Source: an uncultured Aquimarina sp.
GTDB lineage: Bacteria > Bacteroidota > Bacteroidia > Flavobacteriales > Flavobacteriaceae
Assembly: GCA_947500845.1 (NCBI GenBank)
Contig: CANMTP010000001.1
Location: forward strand, 62,001 to 126,000
Reading direction: 5' to 3'
Length of the DNA: 64,000 nucleotides
Part shown: positions 17,605-25,631 of the stretch, piece after piece
Layout: the number at the start of each line of letters is the position of its first letter
How positions within the stretch are numbered: the stretch's first letter is position 1
The notes under the pieces: generated by a model
What the model was told of the DNA's origin: nothing
The model's input: the letters and a program-made list of their open reading frames with translations, nothing else
Database searches by the model: none
Translations under genes and position numbers: made by a program

Positions 17605-18120
17605 CTAAATCTTTTTCATTTGCTGCTTCATCATCGTTATCTGATCTTTCAGCATATTATGTTTATCTAATTTTTTGGCTTCAGTAAGTAAAGTTTGTGC
17701 TTCTCTTTTTCTGCGCTTGGTCATTGCAATTCCCGCAAGATTTAATTTAGCAACCGCTAAATCCTGATTCATTGATAACCCTAATTTGATAGCTCTTTTC
17801 AGATATTTTTCGGCTTGCGTGATATTAGTTTGTGATAACATAATGCCTAGAAGATAGTTATAGTATCCTTGTTGCTTCCTCGTAAGTGCGCTTTCGGGAT
17901 TCTTAATTTTGTCTAACCATTTTCTGGCACCTTCAAAATTTTTTTTACGTAACCTCAAAAATGCAAGAAGAATTAGCTCGTTCTTAAAATACAAAAACAC
18001 AAAAATTAGCGAAAGTAAAATCAGCATGATACCATTGCCAATATATCCTTCTATTATTTGCCACACGGCCCATCCTACAATCAATACTGCAATTACTAAT
18101 TTTATATTTTTATTATACAT
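17605..18120 (-). CDS. Membrane-anchored TPR-like protein
   Basis: A 171-residue protein. Two hydrophobic helices (residues 8-45, VIAVLIVGWAVWQIIEGYIG and MLILLSLIFVFLYF) are followed by a helical region with two to three TPR-like repeats (YYNYLLGIMLSQTNITQAEK; AVAKLNLAGIAMTKRRKREA). The soluble part probably faces the cytoplasm and would bind a protein partner, which cannot be identified. It is conserved-looking and divergent from rpmH. Confidence 0.75.
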   Translation of the reverse strand: MYNKNIKLVIAVLIVGWAVWQIIEGYIGNGIMLILLSLIFVFLYFKNELILLAFLRLRKKNFEGARKWLDKIKNPESALTRKQQGYYNYLLGIMLSQTNITQAEKYLKRAIKLGLSMNQDLAVAKLNLAGIAMTKRRKREAQTLLTEAKKLDKHNMLKDQITMMKQQMKKI

Positions 18121-18188
18121 CGAATTGTTTTATTTTTAAGTCGCCGCAAAGGTAATAAAAACAAATAAAAATATTTTGATATTTGGGT

Positions 18189-18218
18189 TTGTCAAAGTAA
18201 AAAGTCTTTGTATATTTG
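18189..18218 (+). promoter_or_regulatory. Flavobacterial promoter of rpmH
   Basis: TTG at 18189-18191, a 19-nt spacer and TATATTTG at 18211-18218 match the TTG-N17-23-TAnnTTTG consensus exactly. The rpmH start is 76 nt downstream. Confidence 0.85.
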
Positions 18219-18294
18219 CCCGCAGTTTTTGGGGGAGATACTCAAAGATCTAAATAAAGAGATTTTTCAAGAAGATACATAAAGATAGATAGCA

Positions 18295-18453
18295 ATGAAA
18301 AGAACGTTTCAACCATCGAAAAGAAAGAGAAAGAACAAACACGGTTTCAGAGAGCGTATGGCATCTGTAAATGGTAGAAAGGTATTAGCTCGCAGAAGAG
18401 CTAAAGGAAGAAAGAAGCTATCTGTTTCTTCAGAACTAAGACACAAGCACTAA
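18295..18453 (+). CDS. rpmH: 50S ribosomal protein L34
   Basis: A 52-residue, highly basic ribosomal protein L34: [20 protein letters not shown] at the N-terminus, then [20 protein letters not shown], ending SSELRHKH. The classic start MKRTFQPS is unmistakable. The gene stands alone here with its own consensus promoter and terminator; no dnaA or rnpA gene is adjacent, unlike the arrangement in many bacteria. Confidence 0.97.
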   Translation: MKRTFQPSKRKRKNKHGFRERMASVNGRKVLARRRAKGRKKLSVSSELRHKH

Positions 18454-18476
18454 TGATAATGTGCTTTCAAAATATT

Positions 18477-18508
18477 AAAGGTGTTACTTCATGAGTAACG
18501 CCTTTTTT
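18477..18508 (+). terminator. Terminator of rpmH
   Basis: AAAGGTGTTACTTCATGAGTAACGCCTTTTTTT: a stem of about 9-12 pairs with one G-U, a short loop and a T7 run, 24 nt past the rpmH stop. Confidence 0.9.
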
Positions 18509-18558
18509 TATATCTAATCACCAAATTAAATAAGAAAAATAGTCCATAATTTTATCAC

Positions 18559-21411
18559 ATGCCTAAAAACGAAAAACTCAAAAGTATACTTATCATAGGG
18601 TCAGGGCCTATTGTCATTGGTCAAGCCTGCGAATTTGATTATTCCGGAACTCAAGCATTAAGATCATTACGTGAAGATGGAATAGAAACCATTCTTATAA
18701 ATTCTAATCCGGCTACCATTATGACTGATCCGTCTATGGCCGACCACGTATATCTTAAGCCATTAAACACCAAATCGATCATAGAGATTCTCAAAGAACA
18801 TCCTCAAATTGATGCTGTATTGCCAACAATGGGAGGGCAAACGGCTTTGAATTTATGTATTGAGGCTGATGAAAAAGGTATTTGGAAAGATTTTGATGTA
18901 GAAATAATAGGGGTTGATATTGATGCTATAAATATTACTGAGGATCGCGAGCAGTTTAGAGAATTGATGTTAAAGATTGGAATTGGTATGGCTCCTCAGG
19001 CTACCGCCAATTCTTATTTAAAGGGTAAGGAAATTGCACAAGAATTTGGTTTTCCCCTAGTGATTAGAGCATCATACACCTTGGGTGGCGCAGGAGCTTC
19101 TTTTGTATACAAAGAAGAGGATTTTGACGAATTATTGACGCGTGGACTGGAAGTTTCCCCAATTCACGAGGTAATGATAGATAAAGCATTGATCGGTTGG
19201 AAAGAATATGAATTGGAATTACTGAGAGACAATAACGATAATGTAGTCATTATTTGTGCAATTGAAAATATGGACCCAATGGGAATCCATACAGGGGATT
19301 CTATTACTGTTGCTCCTGCAATGACGCTTAGTGATAAAACTTATCAACGTATGCGTGATATGGCTATTCATATGATGCGTAGTATTGGGGATTTTGCAGG
19401 AGGATGTAACGTTCAATTTGCGGTGAGTCCAGATGAAAATGAAGACATTATTGCCATCGAAATCAACCCGAGGGTTTCTCGATCTTCAGCATTGGCATCT
19501 AAAGCAACAGGATATCCAATTGCTAAAATAGCTGCAAAATTGGCTATTGGATATACACTTGATGAACTGGATAACCAAATTACAAAATCAACTTCGGCAT
19601 TATTTGAACCGACGTTGGATTATGTTATTGTAAAAATACCGAGATGGAATTTTGATAAATTCGAAGGATCTGATCGTACACTTGGACTCCAGATGAAATC
19701 TGTAGGCGAGGTGATGGCTATCGGTAGATCTTTTCAAGAAGCTTTACATAAAGCGACACAATCTCTGGAAATAAAGAGAAACGGTTTAGGAGCCGATGGT
19801 AAAGGTTATAAAGATTACGATACCATCATAAAAAAACTTACCTACGCAAGTTGGGATCGCGTATTTGTGATTTATGATGCGATTCAGATGGGAATTCCTT
19901 TAAGTAGGATACATGAAATCACAAAAATTGATATGTGGTTCTTGAAACAATATGAAGAACTCTATAATCTGGAAAAAGAAATTTCTACGTATACCATTCA
20001 GTCCTTAACCAGAGAACTCATACTCGAAGCAAAGCAAAAAGGTTTTGCAGACAGACAGATTGCACATATGGTAGGGTGTTATGAGAGTGAAGTATACGAT
20101 AAAAGAGATGAGCTTGGTATCAAGCGTGTATATAAATTAGTGGATACATGTGCAGCTGAGTTTAAAGCACAAACACCATATTTCTATTCGACTTTTGAAG
20201 CAGAGATAGAAACTCCTGAAGGAGAAATATACGTTTCAAACGAAAGTGCTGTTACTGATAGAAAGAAGATAGTTGTTTTGGGATCTGGACCTAATAGAAT
20301 AGGACAGGGAATTGAGTTTGACTATTGTTGTGTGCATGGAGTTTTGGCATCTGCAGAGTGTGGATATGAAACCATCATGATTAATTGTAATCCTGAAACT
20401 GTTTCTACCGATTTCGATATTGCCGATAAACTATATTTTGAGCCTGTATTCTGGGAGCATATTTATGATATCATCAGGCACGAAAAACCCGAAGGAGTAA
20501 TTGTTCAGCTAGGAGGTCAAACGGCTTTAAAACTTGCAGAGAAACTAGATCGTTACGGAATTAAAATTATCGGAACCAGCTTCCAGTCATTGGATCTAGC
20601 AGAGGATAGAGGAAGTTTCTCAAAATTGTTAAAAGATAATAATATTCCTTATCCAGAATTTGATACGGCCGAAACTGCAGATGAAGCATTAGAAGTGGCT
20701 GATCGACTGGATTTTCCTCTTTTGGTAAGACCGTCTTATGTTTTAGGTGGCCAGGGAATGAAAATCGTGATCAATAAGCAGGAATTAGAAGAACATGTTG
20801 TTGATTTACTTCGTAAAATACCAAATAACAAGCTTTTATTAGATCATTATTTGGATGGTGCAATTGAAGCAGAGGCAGACGCAATTTGCGATGGCGAAAA
20901 CGTGTATATTATTGGTATTATGGAGCATATAGAGCCTTGCGGAATTCATTCGGGAGACTCAAACGCGACACTACCACCTTTTAATCTGGGTGAATTTGTC
21001 ATGCAACAGATTAAAGATCATACTCATAAAATTGCTTTGGCTTTGAACACTGTGGGATTAATCAACATCCAATTTGCTATAAAAGATGATATGGTTTATA
21101 TCATTGAAGCAAATCCAAGGGCTTCGCGTACAGTACCTTTTATTGCAAAAGCTTATGGCGAACCTTATGTAAATTATGCAACCAAAGTAATGCTGGGAGA
21201 GAAAAAGGTAACAGATTTTGACTTTAAACCTCATTTAGATGGTTATGCCATCAAACAACCGGTATTCTCTTTTAATAAATTTCCTAACGTGAATAAGAAG
21301 TTAGGACCAGAAATGAAAAGTACGGGAGAAAGTATCTTATTTATAGATGATCTTAAGGATGACCAGTTTTATGATCTGTATGCAAGACGTAAAATGTATT
21401 TGAGCAAATAA
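18559..21411 (+). CDS. carB: Carbamoyl-phosphate synthase large subunit without allosteric domain
   Basis: Synthesises carbamoyl phosphate from bicarbonate, ATP and glutamine-derived ammonia for pyrimidine and arginine synthesis. The two ATP-grasp halves are intact: carboxyphosphate half (1-400, IGSGPIVIGQACEFDYSGTQ, IEINPRVSRSSALASKATGY), oligomerisation region, and carbamoyl half (about 555-935, LGSGPNRIGQGIEFDYCCVH, IEANPRASRTVPFIAKAYG). At 950 residues it ends where the C-terminal MGS-like allosteric domain of the ~1070-residue enterobacterial enzyme would begin. The last residues RRKMYLSK are followed by a clean stop, so this is not a frameshift. The small subunit (carA) is not in the window. 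Confidence 0.96.
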   Translation: MPKNEKLKSILIIGSGPIVIGQACEFDYSGTQALRSLREDGIETILINSNPATIMTDPSMADHVYLKPLNTKSIIEILKEHPQIDAVLPTMGGQTALNLCIEADEKGIWKDFDVEIIGVDIDAINITEDREQFRELMLKIGIGMAPQATANSYLKGKEIAQEFGFPLVIRASYTLGGAGASFVYKEEDFDELLTRGLEVSPIHEVMIDKALIGWKEYELELLRDNNDNVVIICAIENMDPMGIHTGDSITVAPAMTLSDKTYQRMRDMAIHMMRSIGDFAGGCNVQFAVSPDENEDIIAIEINPRVSRSSALASKATGYPIAKIAAKLAIGYTLDELDNQITKSTSALFEPTLDYVIVKIPRWNFDKFEGSDRTLGLQMKSVGEVMAIGRSFQEALHKATQSLEIKRNGLGADGKGYKDYDTIIKKLTYASWDRVFVIYDAIQMGIPLSRIHEITKIDMWFLKQYEELYNLEKEISTYTIQSLTRELILEAKQKGFADRQIAHMVGCYESEVYDKRDELGIKRVYKLVDTCAAEFKAQTPYFYSTFEAEIETPEGEIYVSNESAVTDRKKIVVLGSGPNRIGQGIEFDYCCVHGVLASAECGYETIMINCNPETVSTDFDIADKLYFEPVFWEHIYDIIRHEKPEGVIVQLGGQTALKLAEKLDRYGIKIIGTSFQSLDLAEDRGSFSKLLKDNNIPYPEFDTAETADEALEVADRLDFPLLVRPSYVLGGQGMKIVINKQELEEHVVDLLRKIPNNKLLLDHYLDGAIEAEADAICDGENVYIIGIMEHIEPCGIHSGDSNATLPPFNLGEFVMQQIKDHTHKIALALNTVGLINIQFAIKDDMVYIIEANPRASRTVPFIAKAYGEPYVNYATKVMLGEKKVTDFDFKPHLDGYAIKQPVFSFNKFPNVNKKLGPEMKSTGESILFIDDLKDDQFYDLYARRKMYLSK

Positions 21412-21442
21412 GAAGAATACGTTATTATCTCTATAACTTTAT

Positions 21443-21573
21443 AAAGAGGCTCAAAAGTCGTCATTTCGAGCATAGCGAAGGAATCTGTTAAATGTAAGTT
21501 GCTGAGAAACAGATTACTTCAAAATTTGAATTTTTCGTAATGACATTTTTTGAGTCTTTTCAGGCCTCTTTTT
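21443..21573 (+). terminator. Nested palindromic element acting as probable carB terminator
   Basis: AAAGAGGC (21443-21450) pairs with GCCTCTTT (21564-21571) and CTCAAAA with TTTTGAG (21548-21554), ending in a T run, so the outer stem looks like a terminator. An 86-nt element with CGTCAT/ATGAC ends and an inner GAATCTGTT...AACAGATT inverted repeat sits inside it (21459-21544). It looks as if a repeat element was inserted into, or became, the terminator loop. Confidence 0.65.
21459..21544. repeat. Palindromic intergenic element, CGTCAT...ATGAC type
   Basis: Same end sequences and size as the element at 2985-3066. The inner arm reads CATAGCGAAGGAATCTGTT with opposing AACAGATTACTTC. Confidence 0.65.
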
Positions 21574-21706
21574 CATATTTTTTCTAAAAAAGTGTTAATT
21601 ATTTTCCCATTTGTATATTTATTAACTTTTTAAAAGTAAAACTATTAGTATATTGTAGTAATTATATTAGTTTACGATTGTTAATCTATTACTTAAAATA
21701 TATATT

Positions 21707-22060
21707 ATGAAAAAATTGCTACTAGTTACTTTATTTTTTGCCTTAACGATCATATCTTATGGTAATGAAAGAGATACCCATAATCCTTTACCTGTAAATG
21801 ATGAGATATTTTCTTTTGAGATTAAACCTTCTATCACTTCAGAGTTTATAAGAATTGAAACTAATAAACCTGCACATTCTTTGCGCATTAAAATTATTGA
21901 TAAAGCAGGATTTATTCGAATGGAAAAAAAGCTTCATCTCAATAGAGATGTAGATGTTTCAGAATTACGAAAAGGATATTATCTCATCAAAATATACTCT
22001 GAAAATGATATGGCGATAAAGCGTTTTTATAAAGGTCAGGATGCTGTAAACAATAGATAA
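21707..22060 (+). CDS. Small exported protein resembling a lone T9SS-tail fold
   Basis: A 117-residue exported protein (signal MKKLLLVTLFFALTIISYG). The mature part reads like a T9SS type A C-terminal beta-sandwich: FSFEIKPSITSEFIRIETNK, RIKIIDKAGFIRMEKKLHL, VDVSELRKGYYLIKIYSEND and AIKRFYK. Such domains normally sit at the end of large cargo proteins; here the domain makes up the whole mature chain. The typical PNP turn is absent (KPSIT in its place). It may be secreted, or be a decayed or specialised relative. Function unknown. Confidence 0.6.
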   Translation: MKKLLLVTLFFALTIISYGNERDTHNPLPVNDEIFSFEIKPSITSEFIRIETNKPAHSLRIKIIDKAGFIRMEKKLHLNRDVDVSELRKGYYLIKIYSENDMAIKRFYKGQDAVNNR

Positions 22061-22063
22061 TTT

Positions 22064-22444
22064 CTATTGCTCTAAGAAACCATCGGCTTCCCAATCGAGA
22101 ATAATATCGATAGTTTCCTGTGGTAATCGACCAGAAGGAGGCATGACATTATTTATACTCGTAGAAGTCATTCTTAAAACAAGATCTCTGTTTACTCCTA
22201 TAATAGTTTCTGCGTAGGTACGTAAAGGAAAAGGAGCACCTTCTACCGGCGGATCTGTGTGACATCGAACACATTGTGCATCCATAATCGTTTTCACATC
22301 TGCGTTATAGGTAGTAATTTTGTTTGGGTTTGGATTGGTCTCGGGATTTGGCTCTGGTTCTGGTTCTGTGCTATCATCGCTACCACAGTTAAAAGAAACT
22401 AAGGCAATGAAAATAAGCAGCATTTTTTTTAAAAATTTTTTCAT
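22064..22444 (-). CDS. Lipoprotein with c-type haem motif
   Basis: About 126 residues starting MKKFLKKMLLIFIALVSFNC, a lipoprotein signal. An acidic Pro/Glu/Asn linker (EPEPEPNPETNPNPN) leads to one c-type haem site CVRCH and a late Met (NNVMPPSGRLP) that is a likely axial ligand. This is the cytochrome c-like domain seen in many Bacteroidetes surface lipoproteins. I use the ATG at 22444; the open frame extends 19 codons further upstream without family-like sequence. Last gene of a minus-strand run. Confidence 0.8.
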   Translation of the reverse strand: MKKFLKKMLLIFIALVSFNCGSDDSTEPEPEPNPETNPNPNKITTYNADVKTIMDAQCVRCHTDPPVEGAPFPLRTYAETIIGVNRDLVLRMTSTSINNVMPPSGRLPQETIDIILDWEADGFLEQ

Positions 22445-22515
22445 AGTTTGGGGTTTTTGCAGTAATATACAAAGATAAAAGCAATTATTACTATAACGCA
22501 ATACCCCAAAATTAA

Positions 22516-23058
22516 TTATAAATTGATCTTTACATTGTATTCCTTAAGGATTTCAAGGTGTGATTCAAGTTCAAATTCTGAAGCTTTAAAACGATCGCGT
22601 CTTGCTGTTGCTTCATCTTTGCGAATAATACTTCTAACAAATCTTCGTATCGCGGTTTTATTTTCCAGAATCAAGCCTGGTATCGGGAGGCTTTTTCCTT
22701 CTTTATTCTTTGCAACCATAGTAAAATAGCTAGAGTTACAATGTTTTATAGTCCCCGTTTGTATATTTTCAGCTTCTACCCGAAGGCCTACCACCATAGA
22801 AGTATTTCCAACGTGGTTCACAGAGGCTTTCAAAGTTACGAGTTCACCAACTTCTATCGGTTTTAAAAAATCTACTTTGTCTACACTAGCTGTTACACAA
22901 TAAGCTTCAGAATGTTTCGAGGCGCATGCAAAAGCAATTTGATCCATGAGCGATAAAATATAACCACCATGAATTTTTCCGCTAAAGTTAGAATGGGAGG
23001 GAAGCATTAATTGGGAAATGGTTATCCTCGACTCCCTGTTTGTTTTGTATTTTTCCAT
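22516..23058 (-). CDS. Acyl-CoA thioesterase, hotdog fold
   Basis: A 180-residue hotdog-fold acyl-CoA thioesterase (YciA/BACH type). The helix HGGYILSLMDQIAFACASKH contains the GG and Asp that mark the catalytic region, followed by VDKVDFLKPIEVGELVTLKA and SYFTMVAKNKEGKSLPIPGL. It hydrolyses acyl-CoA thioesters in the cytoplasm; chain-length preference is unknown. It sits 18 nt downstream of the 257-residue lipoprotein gene, within a compact run of minus-strand genes. Confidence 0.9.
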   Translation of the reverse strand: MEKYKTNRESRITISQLMLPSHSNFSGKIHGGYILSLMDQIAFACASKHSEAYCVTASVDKVDFLKPIEVGELVTLKASVNHVGNTSMVVGLRVEAENIQTGTIKHCNSSYFTMVAKNKEGKSLPIPGLILENKTAIRRFVRSIIRKDEATARRDRFKASEFELESHLEILKEYNVKINL

Positions 23059-23076
23059 TGATGTGCAGGTTTAGTT

Positions 23077-23850
23077 TTATTTAGAGATAGAATTTGGGAT
23101 TTGCTCTTCACTAGTATCAATAGTGATTTTGTCAAGAATATTTAAAAACATATACTTTTGCTCGTCCAAATAATACGTAATAAAAATCGAAAGTACCAAA
23201 CCATTAATTTCAGTTACGAAACCAATAGCGCTCTTCTTTTTTCCAGTAAATAGATTATGTACTTCACTCAATGCTTTTTGATTCTCGGATTCATAACTTC
23301 TTGGAATCGTAGACCATTTTATAGTGTAGAAATCGACTCCATCAATTTTTCTTTTCTCTCTGCCTTTATGTTGGTCGAAAGCATATCCTTCATTTAAATT
23401 GTCAACATAAGATTCTGTTGTTTTGAAGCCTATATTTGAAATATTGTTAGCCATTACTAACATATAAGCATTAATTTGAGTCGATGTACCTAATGCATTT
23501 TTTGCAGTTGTCCCTTTAAATAAATATTTCTTTAGTTTGGTAGAATCCTTTAAAACATCATCTAAGTCAGGAATTTTTTCTCCTATTTCTAACAATACTT
23601 CAGTTTTAATCTCGCTTATAGGGATATTTTTAGCTGTGTTTTCTGAGTGTTTTATAAAGTTCTTTTCATGAAGCACCATAAAATCTTCTGAAATTGGTAT
23701 TTTGATTCCAAAAAACTTATTGCTGTAAACACTATCTTTCAAAACACCATAATCAAGGTATCGAATAGTTTCTGTTCTATCAGAATTTTTACAGCTAAGG
23801 ATTCCCATTAATGCAATGCATGACAAAATAAAATTAATTTTTGTTTTCAT
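23077..23850 (-). CDS. Hypothetical lipoprotein, 257 residues
   Basis: Not recognised as a named family. The lipoprotein signal ends in LMGILSCKNSD. The mature sequence has the mixed alpha/beta look of a periplasmic domain: FFGIKIPISEDFMVLHEKN, then LVMANNISN, VDFYTIKWSTIPRSYE and a late NGLVLSIFITYYLDEQKY. It may be tethered to the inner face of the outer membrane. It is part of the minus-strand run from the serine hydrolase to the haem lipoprotein. Confidence 0.7.
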   Translation of the reverse strand: MKTKINFILSCIALMGILSCKNSDRTETIRYLDYGVLKDSVYSNKFFGIKIPISEDFMVLHEKNFIKHSENTAKNIPISEIKTEVLLEIGEKIPDLDDVLKDSTKLKKYLFKGTTAKNALGTSTQINAYMLVMANNISNIGFKTTESYVDNLNEGYAFDQHKGREKRKIDGVDFYTIKWSTIPRSYESENQKALSEVHNLFTGKKKSAIGFVTEINGLVLSIFITYYLDEQKYMFLNILDKITIDTSEEQIPNSISK

Positions 23851-23892
23851 AATTATATTGTATTTACATTTTAAAGGAATACTGAAATAAGT

Positions 23893-24261
23893 TTATTTGT
23901 TCCGGAAATGAGGAGATTCTTCTTCTACAACGTCAATGATAAAATATTTTGTATCGCCCAGCCAGGAAATTCTCGCAAAACGTTCTTTATATTTCAGTTT
24001 TACATATCTTCCCTGTAGCCTCTCAAGCTTATTTATGATATCCTTTTCTTTATCTTCTACAGAAAAGCTAAATATCTGTGCTCCTGAAATACCCTGACTA
24101 ATCTCACCTTCCCAAGTCTTAACAATAACACCTTTATTACTAAATTTTATGAGTTCACCGCTTCTGGTTCCTTCACTATAGGATGCGTAATACACAAAGG
24201 CGTACCAGGCTGCAAAAAGGCCCAGGATTACAAGAATAATTATGACTAATACTTTTTTCAT
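23893..24261 (-). CDS. Small membrane-anchored conserved protein
   Basis: A 122-residue protein with one N-terminal helix (VLVIIILVILGLFAAWYAFV) and a beta-rich soluble part (SGELIKFSNKGVIVKTWEGE, YVKLKYKERFARISWLGDTK). Relatives in flavobacteria are, to my recollection, often labelled 6-phosphogluconate dehydrogenase. Nothing of that enzyme (no Rossmann fold, far too short) is present. Function unknown. The preceding serine hydrolase gene ends 2 nt before it, so the two are very probably translated from one transcript. Confidence 0.8.
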   Translation of the reverse strand: MKKVLVIIILVILGLFAAWYAFVYYASYSEGTRSGELIKFSNKGVIVKTWEGEISQGISGAQIFSFSVEDKEKDIINKLERLQGRYVKLKYKERFARISWLGDTKYFIIDVVEEESPHFRNK

Positions 24262-24263
24262 AT

Positions 24264-25418
24264 TTATAATGCTTTATAGATCTTACTCATAAACTTATCA
24301 ATGTGATCAGGTTCTAACCATCGCGTAACCACAACCAGGTTTTGTTCCTGGTCAATCACTATAAAATTACCTCCAAATCCTGCGGCATAATACAAGTGTT
24401 CTGGTAAACCTTCCCAGTGTCTTCTGTTACCTTTTTGATTCAGCCACCACATAAAACCATAGTTTGGATTTGCCTGAGATGGTTTTATGGCTTCTTTAAT
24501 CCATTCTTTAGAAAGTAATTGTTTTCCATCCCAATTACCGTAATTTAAAAACAAAAGGCCAAATCGAGCATGATCTAGCGTATTAATAAATAATCCACCC
24601 CCAGAATGGCCACCACCACTAACAGATTGCATTTTAATTCCGTCAATATTAACCCATGAATTGTCATATCCATACCATCTCCATGTAGTTGATGCACCAA
24701 TAGGATCCATGATTTTTTCTTTTAAAACCAGCGGTAATGGCTTTCTCCAAACATTCAATAAAGAATAGGCTAGCACATTTACCCGCACGTCATTATATTC
24801 AAAAACGGTCCCGGGGGCGTTTAGTTTTCTGTGTTTCCAATCATCAATACTTCCTTCTCCTGGTGGGCGATCGGCCCAATCGTAGCCGCCCCATAATTGA
24901 CCTGACCAATCTGAAGATTGTGTCAAGAGATGCCGCCATGTTATTTTTTTATTGTGAGTGCCATCAAAAGTATGATCCCAAATATGTTTGTAGGTATAAT
25001 CATCAACCGATGGTATTAATCCTTTATCTGCAGCAAGACCCGCCATTGTAGACAAATAGCTTTTGGTGACACTAAAAGTCATATCAACACGGTCAACATC
25101 TCCCCATTTTGCGATGATATAACCGTTCTTAAGAATTACCCCTGCCGGACCTCCTCTCTTTTTGGTGGGACCCAATAAGTTGTGGTAGGGTTCACGTTCG
25201 AAACCTTTTAAAATTGCCTGCCGAAGATCTTTGGCACCAGAGTATTCTGTATCCTTTGCAAATTGAACAGCTTCTTGAAGTTTTTGAGTATCAATATTAA
25301 ATTCTGAAGGTGTTTTTTCTTTCCAGTTTCCTTGTTCTGGAAAATAGGTTTGTTGTGCTATTAAAATATTAGCAGCGAATAAGCAAAATAGAAATACTAC
25401 GATATTTTTATTTTTCAT
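24264..25418 (-). CDS. Exported serine hydrolase, class C beta-lactamase fold
   Basis: A 384-residue exported member of the serine beta-lactamase-like / penicillin-binding family (signal MKNKNIVVFLFCLFAANILI). The SxxK nucleophile motif is SVTK in MTFSVTKSYLSTMAGL, the second motif is YND in FEYNDVRVNVLAY, and a GGGHSGGGLFINT loop precedes the last helices. Members are esterases, D-aminopeptidases or carboxypeptidases and are rarely true beta-lactamases. It is first in the minus-strand run 25418-22064. Confidence 0.9.
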   Translation of the reverse strand: MKNKNIVVFLFCLFAANILIAQQTYFPEQGNWKEKTPSEFNIDTQKLQEAVQFAKDTEYSGAKDLRQAILKGFEREPYHNLLGPTKKRGGPAGVILKNGYIIAKWGDVDRVDMTFSVTKSYLSTMAGLAADKGLIPSVDDYTYKHIWDHTFDGTHNKKITWRHLLTQSSDWSGQLWGGYDWADRPPGEGSIDDWKHRKLNAPGTVFEYNDVRVNVLAYSLLNVWRKPLPLVLKEKIMDPIGASTTWRWYGYDNSWVNIDGIKMQSVSGGGHSGGGLFINTLDHARFGLLFLNYGNWDGKQLLSKEWIKEAIKPSQANPNYGFMWWLNQKGNRRHWEGLPEHLYYAAGFGGNFIVIDQEQNLVVVTRWLEPDHIDKFMSKIYKAL

Positions 25419-25631
25419 AGAATCCTCGATATAGTTTTGGTAGCGATTACTCTTTTTGCTGTTCTGTACGACCCTAATTTAAATAAACCATATTCAATAA
25501 AATAAACCATATTCTTCATAATATTCATTGTGGTATTAAAACAGATTTTCTGCTAGATATAGTATAATCACTTCTTCATCAATTTCTAGTATTTTTATAG
25601 TAATCCATTTTTATGCTCTGAGATGTTGGCA

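Noticed and set aside
23893-24261. The name 6-phosphogluconate dehydrogenase for this small protein
   Set aside because: 122 residues, no Rossmann fold or catalytic motif; the label appears to be a propagated error.
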